Shown here: positions 1 to 11,100 of the stretch, in pieces
Position numbering within the stretch: position 1 is the stretch's first letter
Layout: each line of letters opens with the position of its first letter
Assembly (NCBI GenBank): GCA_026686845.1
Contig: JAIVEN010000007.1
Location: 31,369,001 to 31,433,000, forward strand
From: Adenanthera pavonina
Lineage: Eukaryota; Streptophyta; Magnoliopsida; Fabales; Fabaceae
DNA: 64,000 nucleotides
Direction of reading: 5' to 3'
The notes under the pieces: generated by a model
Told to the model about the DNA's origin: nothing
The model's database searches: none
The model's input: only the letters and a program-made list of their open reading frames with translations
Translations under genes and position numbers: made by a program

Positions 1-523
1 CGGTTCTTTTCGGTCTCCAGCCTCCTCCCGCAGCTCTCCTCCGGTTCGTGGTCCCTCTCATCAGATCTCCCACTCTCCCTTTTCTCTGCGCCCTCCTGCC
101 TCTCGGCCTTCTCGCGGCCCTCTCCTCTCTTTTCCTCTCTCCTTTTCTTTTTCGCTCTACCTTCTCCCCCCTCTCGGTCTCTCCTCCCTGCCCTCTCTTT
201 TTCGTTCCTCCTGCTGCCCTAAAGGGCTCCCACGGACCCCTGAAAGGACCAGGTCACGAGCCCAATTGTTGGGCTCGTGACCTATTGGGCTGAAATGATT
301 TCAGCCCAATATGGTCCTCTTTTTTTTTTTTTTTTGAATTTTAGATTTTATTTATTTATCATTTTTTTTTCAGGCTGAACTTGGGTCCAGAAATTCTTCT
401 TCTTTTTTCTAATTATTATTTATTTTTCTTTATTATAATTATTATCATTATTTTTCATTTTTTTTATTTTTATTATTATATATGTATTTTTTAAAATTAC
501 CCGGACAAAATACGGTGTTCACA
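1..523. mobile_element. LTR-like retroelement end (Ty3-gypsy type), partial
   Basis: This stretch is C/T-rich at first, then AT-rich. It ends in an ACCCGGACAAAATACGG-type sequence followed by GTGTTCACA, which is typical of the 3' terminus of plant gypsy LTRs. From 524 on, the sequence matches the block starting near 15974, which places the element boundary at about 523. The other end lies outside the window and no coding sequence is seen, so orientation and family are inferred from the terminus alone. Confidence 0.5.
251..310. repeat. Two adjacent perfect hairpins
   Basis: Bases 251-265 and 269-283 form a perfect 15-bp stem with a 3-nt loop. Directly abutting it, 284-296 and 298-310 form a perfect 13-bp stem with a 1-nt loop. 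Both stems share the core GGGCT/AGCCC. They lie inside the LTR-like sequence. A role in the element, such as a structured transcript or terminator-like signal, is inference only. Confidence 0.9.
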
Positions 524-3500
524 TCATCTGTTCTGACCAAGCCTCTCTATTATGTTTTTAACTGTCTTTGCTTTGAGTTTGAAACTAATGTTGAGTTGCT
601 GAGAAATCTCCAAATAGATCATAAATTGAGCTCTTCATGTTAATTTAACATTGACGGAAATACATGTTAATTTAGAAAAATCATTATGTATGTATGCAGA
701 AGCTTGGAGCCTTTCTTTTTCTGGAACTAATAACTACTATCTCCTTTCCAAATGTTTTTTTTATGACGTTCTCTTGGATAACGTTTTCTATGTAATAATG
801 AACACAAAACCAATCCAGCTCTTTTGAAAGATTCGATAGTATATATTGTTATTTTTTTTAAAAAAAAATCTTCACTCAATAATAAATGTTAGGTTAAATT
901 ACAGAACATCCCCTAAATTTTGACTTTTGTGCAAATTACTTCTCCAAACTTTTTAAATTTGACAATAAATTTCTGCAAACCTTCAAATTTGTGTAGATAA
1001 CCATTTATCATTAATTAGTTCCTTATTTCACAATCAAAATATGATATGTTAGCAAGAATATACCCCATCACATTTTATTTTCTGTATGATGACTCCCTTA
1101 AACTTTTAAATTATATGTATATAGCCTTCTAAATTTTGAATTGTGTGCATACAAACTTCTTGAAAATTTACATTTCCTTAGTGAAATAATGTCCTAATTA
1201 ATGGTAAGAGCGTTATCTACACAATTTTTTTTTCTGGTTGACGCTATTACTTAAACATGCATATTGGCTTATTTTATCATAGACAAGTGTTTCATGCCTG
1301 CTGGTTAACTTGGTCTTTTTTTTTTTCACGATATATAATTAAAGGAAAATCTTATGCATTTCCTAGATTTTGAGATAAGTTACACTTTTCGTGATTCATG
1401 AGTACTGCAACTTCTTATTCAATTAAATATATATATATATGTTAATATTGGTATATTGATTGATTTAAGTTAAACCCTTTGACTAGTTAAGTAGCTAATT
1501 TAATACTCATTCTCTAATAATTATAAAAAAAGTTAAAAATTATAAAAATTCGCATGATTTAGCATTGAGTTAGTAAAAAATCTATTTTTATTTTCTAAAT
1601 ATTTTTATTAATTTTTAAATATCTATATATTTTTTGCCAATAAAATATCTTTATATTTAATAACAAATTAACATATATATTTTATATTTTGAAAACTTAT
1701 TCCACCTTGATTATTTATTTAAAATAAATGAATAATCGACCTAATTTTTAATACATTAACAATAAGCAAACGTCAATAGATGGGTTAAAGCTTTTTTTTT
1801 TAGGATAATCGTCAAGACTTTTTCTTTCCATTTTGGCCCACAAAAATTCTTGAATAAAGGACAAGAGAAGATTTCATTGGTTTCTATGGTATTCTCTTTT
1901 TTCTCACCTTTATCTCTTTCAACCTCCCCAACACGTTCCAAAGAAAAAGACGCCTGGTTGGTAACAAGAATTAAATTAAATATTACTGAATTTTCTGCAA
2001 ACTTAGATTTAATGACCCAAATTTAATAAGAATTGAATTGAATCAAATATTTTTAATTTCTACAAATTTTAAGCCAAACTTATAATCAAATTTTAAAAAA
2101 TAGTATAAATTTTTATAAGAATCATTATTGAATTTAATAGAATAATACTAAAATTGCTTAATATATAACTTGGTAGTATCTTTTTTCTTTTCTGAAAAAA
2201 TTACAATATATCCCAATCTCGATTAATAATAACTAGAATAATCTTTGTTTGAGTTCTGCTATGTATGATTTGCTTAGCTTAGCCCGTAATATATATATAT
2301 ATATTTAAAAAATTTATTATTTTATATATATTGATTAATTTTACAAAGTATTTTTTATATCTCTTATATAATATATTTATTATATGATTAATATAAATTT
2401 TTTTTAAATTTTTGATATTTTAATTTTATTGAAATTGATTTTTTAATTTAATATTATGTGAAAATGATATATAGTTGTAAATATTCATAATTTTTAAAAA
2501 ATTAATTTTTATTCTAATGTTATTTTTCAAGGAAATCTATTCCTATATAAATTATTATATTTTTTGTTAATAAATAAAGTTAAGTTTTTAATTTATTTTT
2601 TAATATTTTAAAAAATTATTTGGTACCAGCTCAACCTGATTCTGACCTGATATCCAACCCAATTTGCCTGAGCAATCATCGAGTCAAGTATTGGGTTAAG
2701 CGTAAAACCCTAAAACTCGGCCCAACTGGCTCATGCACACCCATAATTGTTCATGGATTGTAAAAAATTGTGGCTTTATACATTTTTTATATTTTATGTT
2801 GATATTATTTTTTTGGGCAAATATTGATATTAATGCTCAATTCTTTACAATAATTATAATTTTTAAATTATTCTAATATAAATCTATACCTTTTAGATTA
2901 GATTGGTGTGTGTCATTTTTATTACACAAAACTTGAAAAACAAATAGCATTAATTTCTGCTTATAAATAAATAGTGTTATTGTTGTAAGTTTTATATGTA
3001 TATAAATGTAGATAGATTTTTTTTCATTATTTCAAGCCCATGGCTCCAACTGTCACATCAGTGACCATAATAACGTAACTTAAGATAATTTAAAACTAAC
3101 ACACACTTGTTTTTGTATAAAAGAAAGAGTAACAACTTTTTTTTTTTTTGCCAACTAAAACTAACACTTGCACAATAGTCATATGGCATCAGGATTAGGT
3201 GACACTAAGTATTTGTAACCAAATTAAAATAAATGTAATAATAATCCAAAAAAAAAAATCAAGTCGATGCTCTCTCCATTGGTCAAACTCTCTCCATCGA
3301 TTTGAAATGTAGCATTATGATAAATAAATTCTGACACATAGTATCTTGGTTTTTTTTTTTTTGGATTTTATAGCATTCTGATTAAAAGAAAACTGACAAC
3401 ATTTATCAAAATTATAACCTACCCTCATTTTCATTATCATCTTACCATAGAATATTTCATAGTTTCTATCTTATCATCTTTTCTCATAAGATGATATCTT

Positions 3501-3790
3501 TTAACCTTCCAAACGTGTTTCAAAGAAAAAGACACCGACTCTAAAGTCTATCCACGGACTATAATTTTCTTTAAATTTAAAGAAAAAGACACCACTATAA
3601 TTTTCTTTAATTTTAAATTTAATCACCCAAATTTAACGAGAATTAAATTAAATATTTTAATTTCTAAAAATTATAAAACCAAAATTTACAATCAAATTTT
3701 AAAAAAAAGTATATATTTTATAAAAAATTATTGGTAAATTTAATATAATATTACTAAAATTACTTGATATATAAATTTCCAATCCATCGC
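524..3790. repeat. Segmental duplication block, copy 1
   Basis: The sequence from 524 (TCATCTGTTCTGACCAAGCC) aligns with 15974-18640 through many shared stretches, including those near 670, 1545, 1840, 2780 and 3180. It also contains an internal partial repeat: 1780-2250 resembles 3350-3790. The block lies upstream of the 8.2-kb gene as its partner lies upstream of the 20-kb gene, which supports duplication of a whole gene-plus-flank segment. No gene is seen inside it. ORFs here are AT-rich and have no recognisable product. Confidence 0.75.
2262..2745. mobile_element. hAT-like insertion in duplication copy 1
   Basis: This segment is absent from the matching place in duplication copy 2 (near 17605). 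Its ends are imperfect inverted repeats, reading TATGTATGATTTGC on the left and TATGGGTGTGCATG on the opposite strand at the right, and its terminal zones are richer in G+C than the AT-rich middle. This resembles non-autonomous hAT elements. A clean 8-bp target duplication was not found, so the borders are approximate. Confidence 0.4.
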
Positions 3791-5257
3791 TCTCTCTCAA
3801 ATGAGTTTACTTTTAGAAGTTGGTCTTCTTTCTCCTATTTATTCATTTTGCTTAAACTAACCTATTTTTGTTAGCTTCTTTTATTATTACTCTTCCGCTT
3901 CAATGACCTACACACAGATAATTATTACTGGAACTAAATTGCTACTCCATTTTTGGGTATTTATTTAAAAAAAAAATTTCCCTACCCGTGCATTTATGCA
4001 TAAGTTGATCAATTTTAGTTGGTCTTTTCCAAAAAAAAATCATAATTTTTAATTATGGTTTTTTAAGAATGTGTTTAACTAAATATAAACTGTCTTTTTA
4101 AAAAATAAAAAGTGGGTTAAACTATGAATTTAAAAAAGAAGAAAATATTTACTTTTCCTTAATGAGGAGATGCTGATTTTATATTATACCTCTAAAAATA
4201 TTTTTAAATATTATCATTTAAACAGATTTTTTTTAAATTATGGTTTTGTAAAAAGAATATCTAAACATAACAAACTTAAGTACTTGTTTGGATTACCTTT
4301 TTGTAAAATATCTTTTAGAATAATCACAGTTTACAAAAATAAAGTTTGGATGAAAGTAAAGAAGTTTATGATAAATCTATTTGAATTAAAAAAAGAAAAA
4401 TGGCAGCTAGTAACCACGGTTTACATTTGCCAAACATGTACTTACTTTTACCAAACTTCATTTATTTTAACTTACTTTTATAGAACTGGAAACCCAACGA
4501 GCCCCTACTCTTTAATCTTTATCTATATTAATAAACAACAATTTGTATAAAATCAAATAACTTATGAATAATGACAATTTGAATTTTCTTATACTAAATT
4601 TTTTTTATTTTCTATATTTTTTTAATAACTAGATGGTAGGGTCTTATTATCTTATATATCAAGTCACATTTTTCACCTTATAACTTCTATAGATTTATTA
4701 AGTATATATATAAAAATTATTTCCAAAACTTTTCATACACCACATTAACCATGCCTTTTTGTTTTTTGATAATTTTTTCTCCAAAATTTTTTATTTTTTT
4801 CATTTAAGTTAAATAACAATTCCTCGAGTTTTAATTTTGTGCATCAATTGGGAAAAATCCAAATTGAATTGAATAGGCCGGTTCAATTGAGAACTGATAT
4901 ATGGTTTGATTCAGAAAACATGATGAGTTGAGGTAAATGTAAACCAATGAAGAACTAGATAAACCACTGAAAATCGGTGGAAACGGTGGTCAACAAGGTT
5001 AAATTGGTTCAAGAAAAAAGACTGAATAAGAAGATCTCCAAGAAGCAAAAATGGCACTTGAGAAAAAAGGATGACATGAAGAAAGTAGGAGATAAAAAAG
5101 TAAAAAAAAAAAAAAAAGAAAAATCGTAGATGAAGGAAAAGAAATGAGCAAAAGAAGCAAGAAAAATAATAAGATGATGATGAATAATAAAAAGAAAGAA
5201 GCATGGAAAGATGTAGATGAGGAAGAGAGATGAAAAGAAGGGAAGTAAAATGTTCAG

Positions 5258-5645
5258 AGTATGTTTGGTTCAATTGAAAAAATTAGAAGGGAAGGCATTA
5301 AAGGAAAAGGGATTAAAGAAATTTTAAAATTATCTTATTTAGTAGTATTGGAGAAGATGAGATTGGAGGGATTTAATCTTATTTAATTTTAAAAGAAATT
5401 GGAGGAAATTGAGTAATTATTTAAGTAATAATTACTTAATTTCTTTAAAAAAATTTCAATTCAGAGGGGAGAAATAAAGGGGGAGGAGGGGATTGGAATA
5501 ATTAAATTTTTTCTCCTCATTTGGTTTAAAAAATTGAAAGAAATTGGAGGGTCTCTTGGTTGATTAAAAAAATTAGGTGAGTTTTAATCTCTTTTCCTCC
5601 TTTTAAAAAACTTTCAAAAATTTCCAACTAAACAAAGCAAATGAA
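5258..5645. mobile_element. MITE-like element, class uncertain
   Basis: The segment begins with GTATGTTTGGTTCAATTG and ends with a sequence whose complement reads TTTGCTTTGTTTAGTTGG, giving imperfect terminal inverted repeats of the TGTTTGGTT type common in plant PIF/Harbinger- and hAT-derived MITEs. The interior is purine-rich with no ORF. The target duplication could not be defined. Confidence 0.35.
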
Positions 5646-6966
5646 AGATGAAAAAGAAGACAGAAGAAGAAAGCAAAGGAAGGGACATGCCTTTTGAAAT
5701 TTGAAATGTGTCTTGATCACAGGAGAATAGAGTGAAAGTGAAGGACACAAGTTAACAGCAAGCCACTGCCTCATGCTACTTTGGACTTCGATTTCACTCC
5801 CTCGACCTGTCAGCGTCTTATGCTGTCCTTTTCTTTTATTTTTTTAAAAAAAACTCCTGTGTTTAATTTTAATTTTATTGCTAAATAAGTCACTCACAAT
5901 TTCAAACATGCCAATGCATAATTTTGGAAAGCCACAATCTTTATCTATTGTCTAACATTTTTCAAAATTATATTAATTATATATATTAAATATTTCAATT
6001 TTTTAATTTTACAATTATTAATTAATTATTTTAAAATTTATTTTTGATATTTTATTTTACAATAATTAATATATATTTAAAACAATACTCCCTAATTTCA
6101 AACATAAAGCATCATTACCCATTTTACACACACTAATAAAAGTAATTAAAGTTGATCAAGTTACTTAAATTTGAGGCAAAATATATTTTTCTTAGATTTA
6201 TCATTAATTAATTTTTAATATTTCTCTTTATAAATCCCAAATTTCTCTTTTATAACTTGGGCAATCAGACACTTAATTAAAGGTATTTTAGGAAAATAGA
6301 TATTTAATGATTCAAAAAATTTTATAAAATGACTTATATTTTAAATCATGGGAATCCTCCCCAAGGTATCTTATATTTGAGATTTGATGAACTATTAATT
6401 TAATTATAATTAGCTTTATAATGGTTCAATTATGGTCCAATAAATTAAACTTGAATTAGTGCCTTACCTAATTCAATGATCAGTCTGGTTTTTACAAAAT
6501 TGGAAAAATCTATTTTTATAAAAATTAAACAAATTTTCAATTTATATTCAAAATTTACATCAATTTGTTTAAATAATTAGAAAATTATAAATATTTTAAT
6601 TTTATTCAAATGGTACATATCTCTCATAATTTCTAAAATATACATAAATTTTCTCTAAAAATTGCACAACTTTTTTTTATAATTTTAGTCAAGTTACTTC
6701 TCATGATTTTTAAAATATGCACAAATCTTGTTTAAAATAAAAAAAGTATTTGTAATTTTAACAAAATTCAATTAAAATTAACGTAGATTTCGAAAGCAGA
6801 TCATAAAGATATATAATTTTAATAAAATTAAAAAAAAGTACACTATTCACACGGCTAAAGAGTGTCATTCATTTTTCTAACTCCCAACATATCTACTAAA
6901 AATTAATAAAAATGGTGGGCACCCGTGGCAGTTGAAACTTGAGACTATATATGGACAAACAATTTG

Positions 6967-7020
6967 AGAGAGAGAGAGAAGGGGGGGGGGGCGGGGGGAG
7001 TGGCCCCCGGGGGGGTGGTT
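6967..7020 (+). repeat. GA microsatellite followed by extreme G-run
   Basis: A (GA)n tract runs into 11 consecutive G (6981-6991), then 6 G, then CCCCC followed by 7 G. This is exceptional in DNA that is otherwise strongly AT-rich. The G-tracts could form a G-quadruplex and the C5/G7 part a hairpin. An assembly or sequencing artefact is also possible. Confidence 0.85.
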
Positions 7021-7031
7021 ACACTTGTTCT

Positions 7032-7681
7032 AAAATAGAATAAGAAGCACCATAAGCCTAGGGAAGACAACAAGCTAGAGTCCATGAAGAATTTTTTGGG
7101 GCCAGTCTCACGTAAACTTATTCAAGATGGAGTCCTCCTAAAATATCATGGGTTAGAATAGACATAGATGCTTTAGTCGATGGAAGAGGGGATGTCACTT
7201 GTGGAGGAGTCATCAAAGATAACAATTGAGATTGATTATGGGTTTTTTGGGTGAGTTAGACGTTATACCTTGTACAGCGACTAAACTTACATCTATCTTT
7301 TATGGAATAAAGTTTTATTGGGATAAGAGTTTTAAAAGAGTTATGCTTTGTAATGATTCTATAGAGATCCTAAACCTTATAACTTGTGTCAATATTGATG
7401 ATCATCCTTGGAGAAATACTATTAAGGAAGCTAAAAATTTTATTATGAAAAATTAGAAGGTTACGATAGATCATATTTTGGCTAACGAATGTGTGAATTG
7501 GTTAGTTTAGCATGTGCATGAAATGGATAGAGACTTTATTATGCTTGATCAACCTCCTATGGATTGCAGACATATAATCTACCATGACAAAGGGAAAGAT
7601 AACTATGTACTAAATCATCTTTTACAATTTCATAGGTTTCACCCTAGCTTTTTAGTTTTTAAAAAAATAGAGTAAGAAGCA
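7032..7681 (+). mobile_element. 5'-truncated LINE fragment with RNase H remnant and 18-bp target duplication
   Basis: Near-identical 18-bp direct repeats, AAAATAGAATAAGAAGCA at 7032-7049 and the same with one change at 7664-7681, flank about 615 bp. The enclosed sequence reads as a degenerate plant RNase H-like domain: VDGRGDVTCGGVIKDNN, then GFLGELD, an ATKLTSIFYGIK segment, and a CNDSIEILNLI segment with the catalytic-type D. Stop codons interrupt it. Long variable target duplications and 5' truncation are hallmarks of LINE retrotransposition. The insertion ends about 480 bp before the start of the downstream MYND/RING gene. Confidence 0.7.
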
Positions 7682-7828
7682 GTTGTGGAGTTTCCTAGTT
7701 TATTCAAAGCAATATCATAATCTATCAAAGAAAGAAGAAGAAGAAGAAGAAGAGTCCATCCCAGGAAATTGCACACGAAGGTCAATCATTTCGCAGAGCT
7801 CAAATTTCAACTCAATCTCTTGCTTCTG

Positions 7829-8162
7829 GTAAGCACAGCAACATTAATAATAATAATAATAATAATAATTAATAATATCCTTTAACTTGCACATTACTTT
7901 ATATCAAAATTGACCTGTTCATAAAAAAAAATTGACCTGTTCTAAACTTTTTTCCTTCTACGTAATTATAAATATTCACGCCTCCATCGCGAGCTTCCCT
8001 GAATTTACCCAGAAAAATCACAGAACTGTATCTTGACGACGACCTCTTCCTTTTAATCTCCAAACACCAACAGAACAAGCGTCACATAATCATATTCCTT
8101 GAATCGAAGCTCTCTTTGTTTATTTCTTCTTTTGGCTTGGCTTGGACTAACTAGCTAGCTAG
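7829..8162 (+). other. Possible 5'UTR intron of the first MYND/RING gene
   Basis: A good donor (TTCTG|GTAAGC) at 7829 and an AG directly before the ATG at 8163 could bound a leader intron. A pyrimidine-rich tract lies near 8110-8135. This is a prediction from splice signals only. Confidence 0.3.
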
Positions 8163-11100
8163 ATGCATCTTGTTTATGGTGTCCTAAATTGGCTTCTTGG
8201 GTTGTTTGGTTTCCCAGAAAACAGATTTTCATCATCCATTTCAGATTACAGTAACAATGATAAGCCATGGCTGTTGTGTGGAATCTTGGCAATATTACTA
8301 GGCTTAGTCTTGTTTCACTTGGCAGAAACTAAACCAGAATCTAATGGCACTTATAATGGCAATGACGAGGATCAGAGCTTGAATCTTGAACATGAGGAGC
8401 AAATAGACCACGGTGCGGTGGTTGTTGAGCAGCCGGCTGGCGAGTGGTCGACTGACAATGGTGGTGGTGGGAGCGGCCGGAGATATGGTGCCTGTGCCTT
8501 CTGCGGCAACTTGAGCAACACAAGATGTTCACGGTGCAAGGCTGTCAGATATTGGCAAGTTTTGTCTCCTAAACTGATGTTAATCTTCTGCTTAAAATAT
8601 ACATATTAGGTTTAAAGTTTGTCATTTAATATTTATGCGAGTTGATTTTTTTATCATTTGGTTATTCTGCGATAAAATTTTTATTATTTCCATAATTCAA
8701 TGGAATAACCAATATCTAATTGCATCGTTCAAATAATTCAAAACTTAAAAGCTTGTTTCACTTGTATCCCAGGTCATTTTATAGTATCCTTACCCTATTT
8801 TTGCAAAAAGGTTTAATGTTCAAATATTAGCATAATCCAATTCCGGCATTTTAATTTGAAAGAACATAATTTATTCAAGATCTATTTATTTTTTTGAACA
8901 GAATTCTTCATCATTTATTTAAAATCAACCTTGCATTTTTCAGTTGCTATGAGTTTTAACAGAAAAATAAGAGAAAATGGTTGTGTTTATGTGAAGCCTT
9001 GTTTGAACATTAGGTTTTGATGTTTAGTGAGATATTTATGAGTTTTTTTTTTTTGGGTTTTATCAGCTCGGAGGGATGCCAAATTAGACACTGGAGAACA
9101 GTTCATAAATACGAATGTACAAAGACTCAAATTGTGGACCAAGAAAGACATGCTCATAAAGCCTCCGAAATGGCTAAGGTGACTAAAAAGGTAAGCTTGA
9201 GCCGTATATTGAATTTGAAAAATAAGCAACTCTGTTTATATTTGTGAATAATATGATTTATTATAAATTTCACATTTTATATTAATATATTGATTCATTT
9301 GGAAGTATAATTGACATTTTAATTCACTTGGCTTATAGTCACATTTAAGTCGAAGTTATAATTAAAATTAGCTTAAATGTAACTAGAAACTAGAAAGCCC
9401 CATAGTATTTAACATAGTTTAAAGTGAGTTGTAATAGGTATGAATAGTGCGATTTATAAATTTAATTATATATATATATTGAAATATGCATTGAAACTAC
9501 CTTATGTTAAGAAAGGAATCTCTTAATAATGAAGAAGTAAGGGGTTAAACTTCTTGAAAAGTAAATTAATATATGTAGACTCAATAACTTGGGTTTAATT
9601 GGGAAAATTATATTTTCAAAGCAAAATCTTAAAAAACTTTCTCAGTAGTTTATAATTTTTTTAAAAAATATCATCAATTTTGGCACAAAAAATCATTGAT
9701 TTCATAATATATTTCTTCAATAAAAATGATATTTAAGTCTTTAACACTAAAATATAATATATTTATTTAAAAAATAATTTAAAATTCCTAAAAAATAGAA
9801 AAAGAAATAAGCAAATTATATTTGAATTTTTTGACAAATTAATTTCTAAAGAAGTTACTTATGGGAAGTATACTACACCAAATAACAGGAAAAGAAAATA
9901 AAGAAATAGATGTGAGTGGCATAAACTTTTATTCTTTAATCAAGTAGTTGAAAATTCAATTCCTAACCATGTATATAATAAATTTAGTTAGGAGGAATTT
10001 GCCTTTTATCTTCACTATCCTTGTAAAGATTAGAAATCTTTATTGTCAGTGTGATGTTAGTAATCCAAAATAAAAAAGATAAAAAAAAAAAAGAAAAAGA
10101 GAAGAAATAATTATAAATAAAGAAACAATCAGTCATTTACCCCAATGAAAATGAAAGAAAGAAAGCAAGTGGTTGGTTAATAATGGATTATTTTTTTAAA
10201 ACCATCAACATTAATTAATTATTACAAAATCACATAGAAACTATGAGCACAGCAGAACACGCTCTTGCCGATTGGCATTAGCTAGCCGCTAGAAAGAGAC
10301 GAAGAATAATACTAGTATTTAGAAATGCCAATTTTAAAAATTATCCAATCATAGATAAATTGGGTTTAGGTGTAACTACGCTTTAGCTCTGTCTACCTTG
10401 TGTTGAGTGAGGATCAATCTGAATTACACTGAACTGGAGTACTTCATTTGGTCAAATAGTGGGAAAGAAAATAATGGGCCTGAGCCGTCTTTTTGTTAAA
10501 AAAAAAAATAATTCTCAACGGTATTTTAAGTTTTCTATATTACTCATTACAAAATTTTAGGAAGAAGTTAGAGCCATTTGCATTTGCATGATCCATTGTG
10601 CAGGAAGGGTCTAATGGGTTGGGGGTTGTGGAGTGGAATTCACAAGTGGGAGACACAGACAGCATCCACGACGCAACAAGCAAACACACTGAAGCGTCCA
10701 GTGACGCTCTCAGGAATGGCTTCGCTTGTGCTGTGTGTGGCGGCCCACCCACTACGAGATGCTCGCGATGCAAAGCCGTCAGATATTGGCAAGTCTTGCT
10801 CTAGCATTTCTTCTCCGTCTTCTTCGTCTTCGCTTAGTTCATCTATATCAGAAATGTGTTTGCTATGTTCTTTCTCAGCTCAGTGAAATGCTTAATTGAG
10901 GATTGGGGATGGCATAAAGTCAATTGCACTGCACAGGATGTGGATTCCACCCAAACAGAAAGACCTCCTCCGGGAAATGTAGGTTTTTAATTTCTGAGCA
11001 ACTATGAAAACGTCACTGTATGCTTTCAAATTCATTTTAGCGGAAATATTAGGTGATGAGATTGGGGGGTGGTTATGAATAGACTAAATTGATTGTATTT

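Larger units (their letters stand above)
3791..7031. other. Gene-free AT-rich interval
   Basis: I see no gene here. ORFs at 4170-4550 (+) and 4911-5273 (-) are low-complexity products of A/T-rich or purine-rich sequence with no family motif. The interval holds a MITE-like element near 5.3-5.6 kb, poly-A/T runs and, at its right edge, an exceptional G-run. Confidence 0.6.

Noticed and set aside
7226..7456. 76-codon ORF as a gene
   Set aside because: It is part of the RNase H-like domain of a LINE fragment, with stops on both sides and flanking target duplications.
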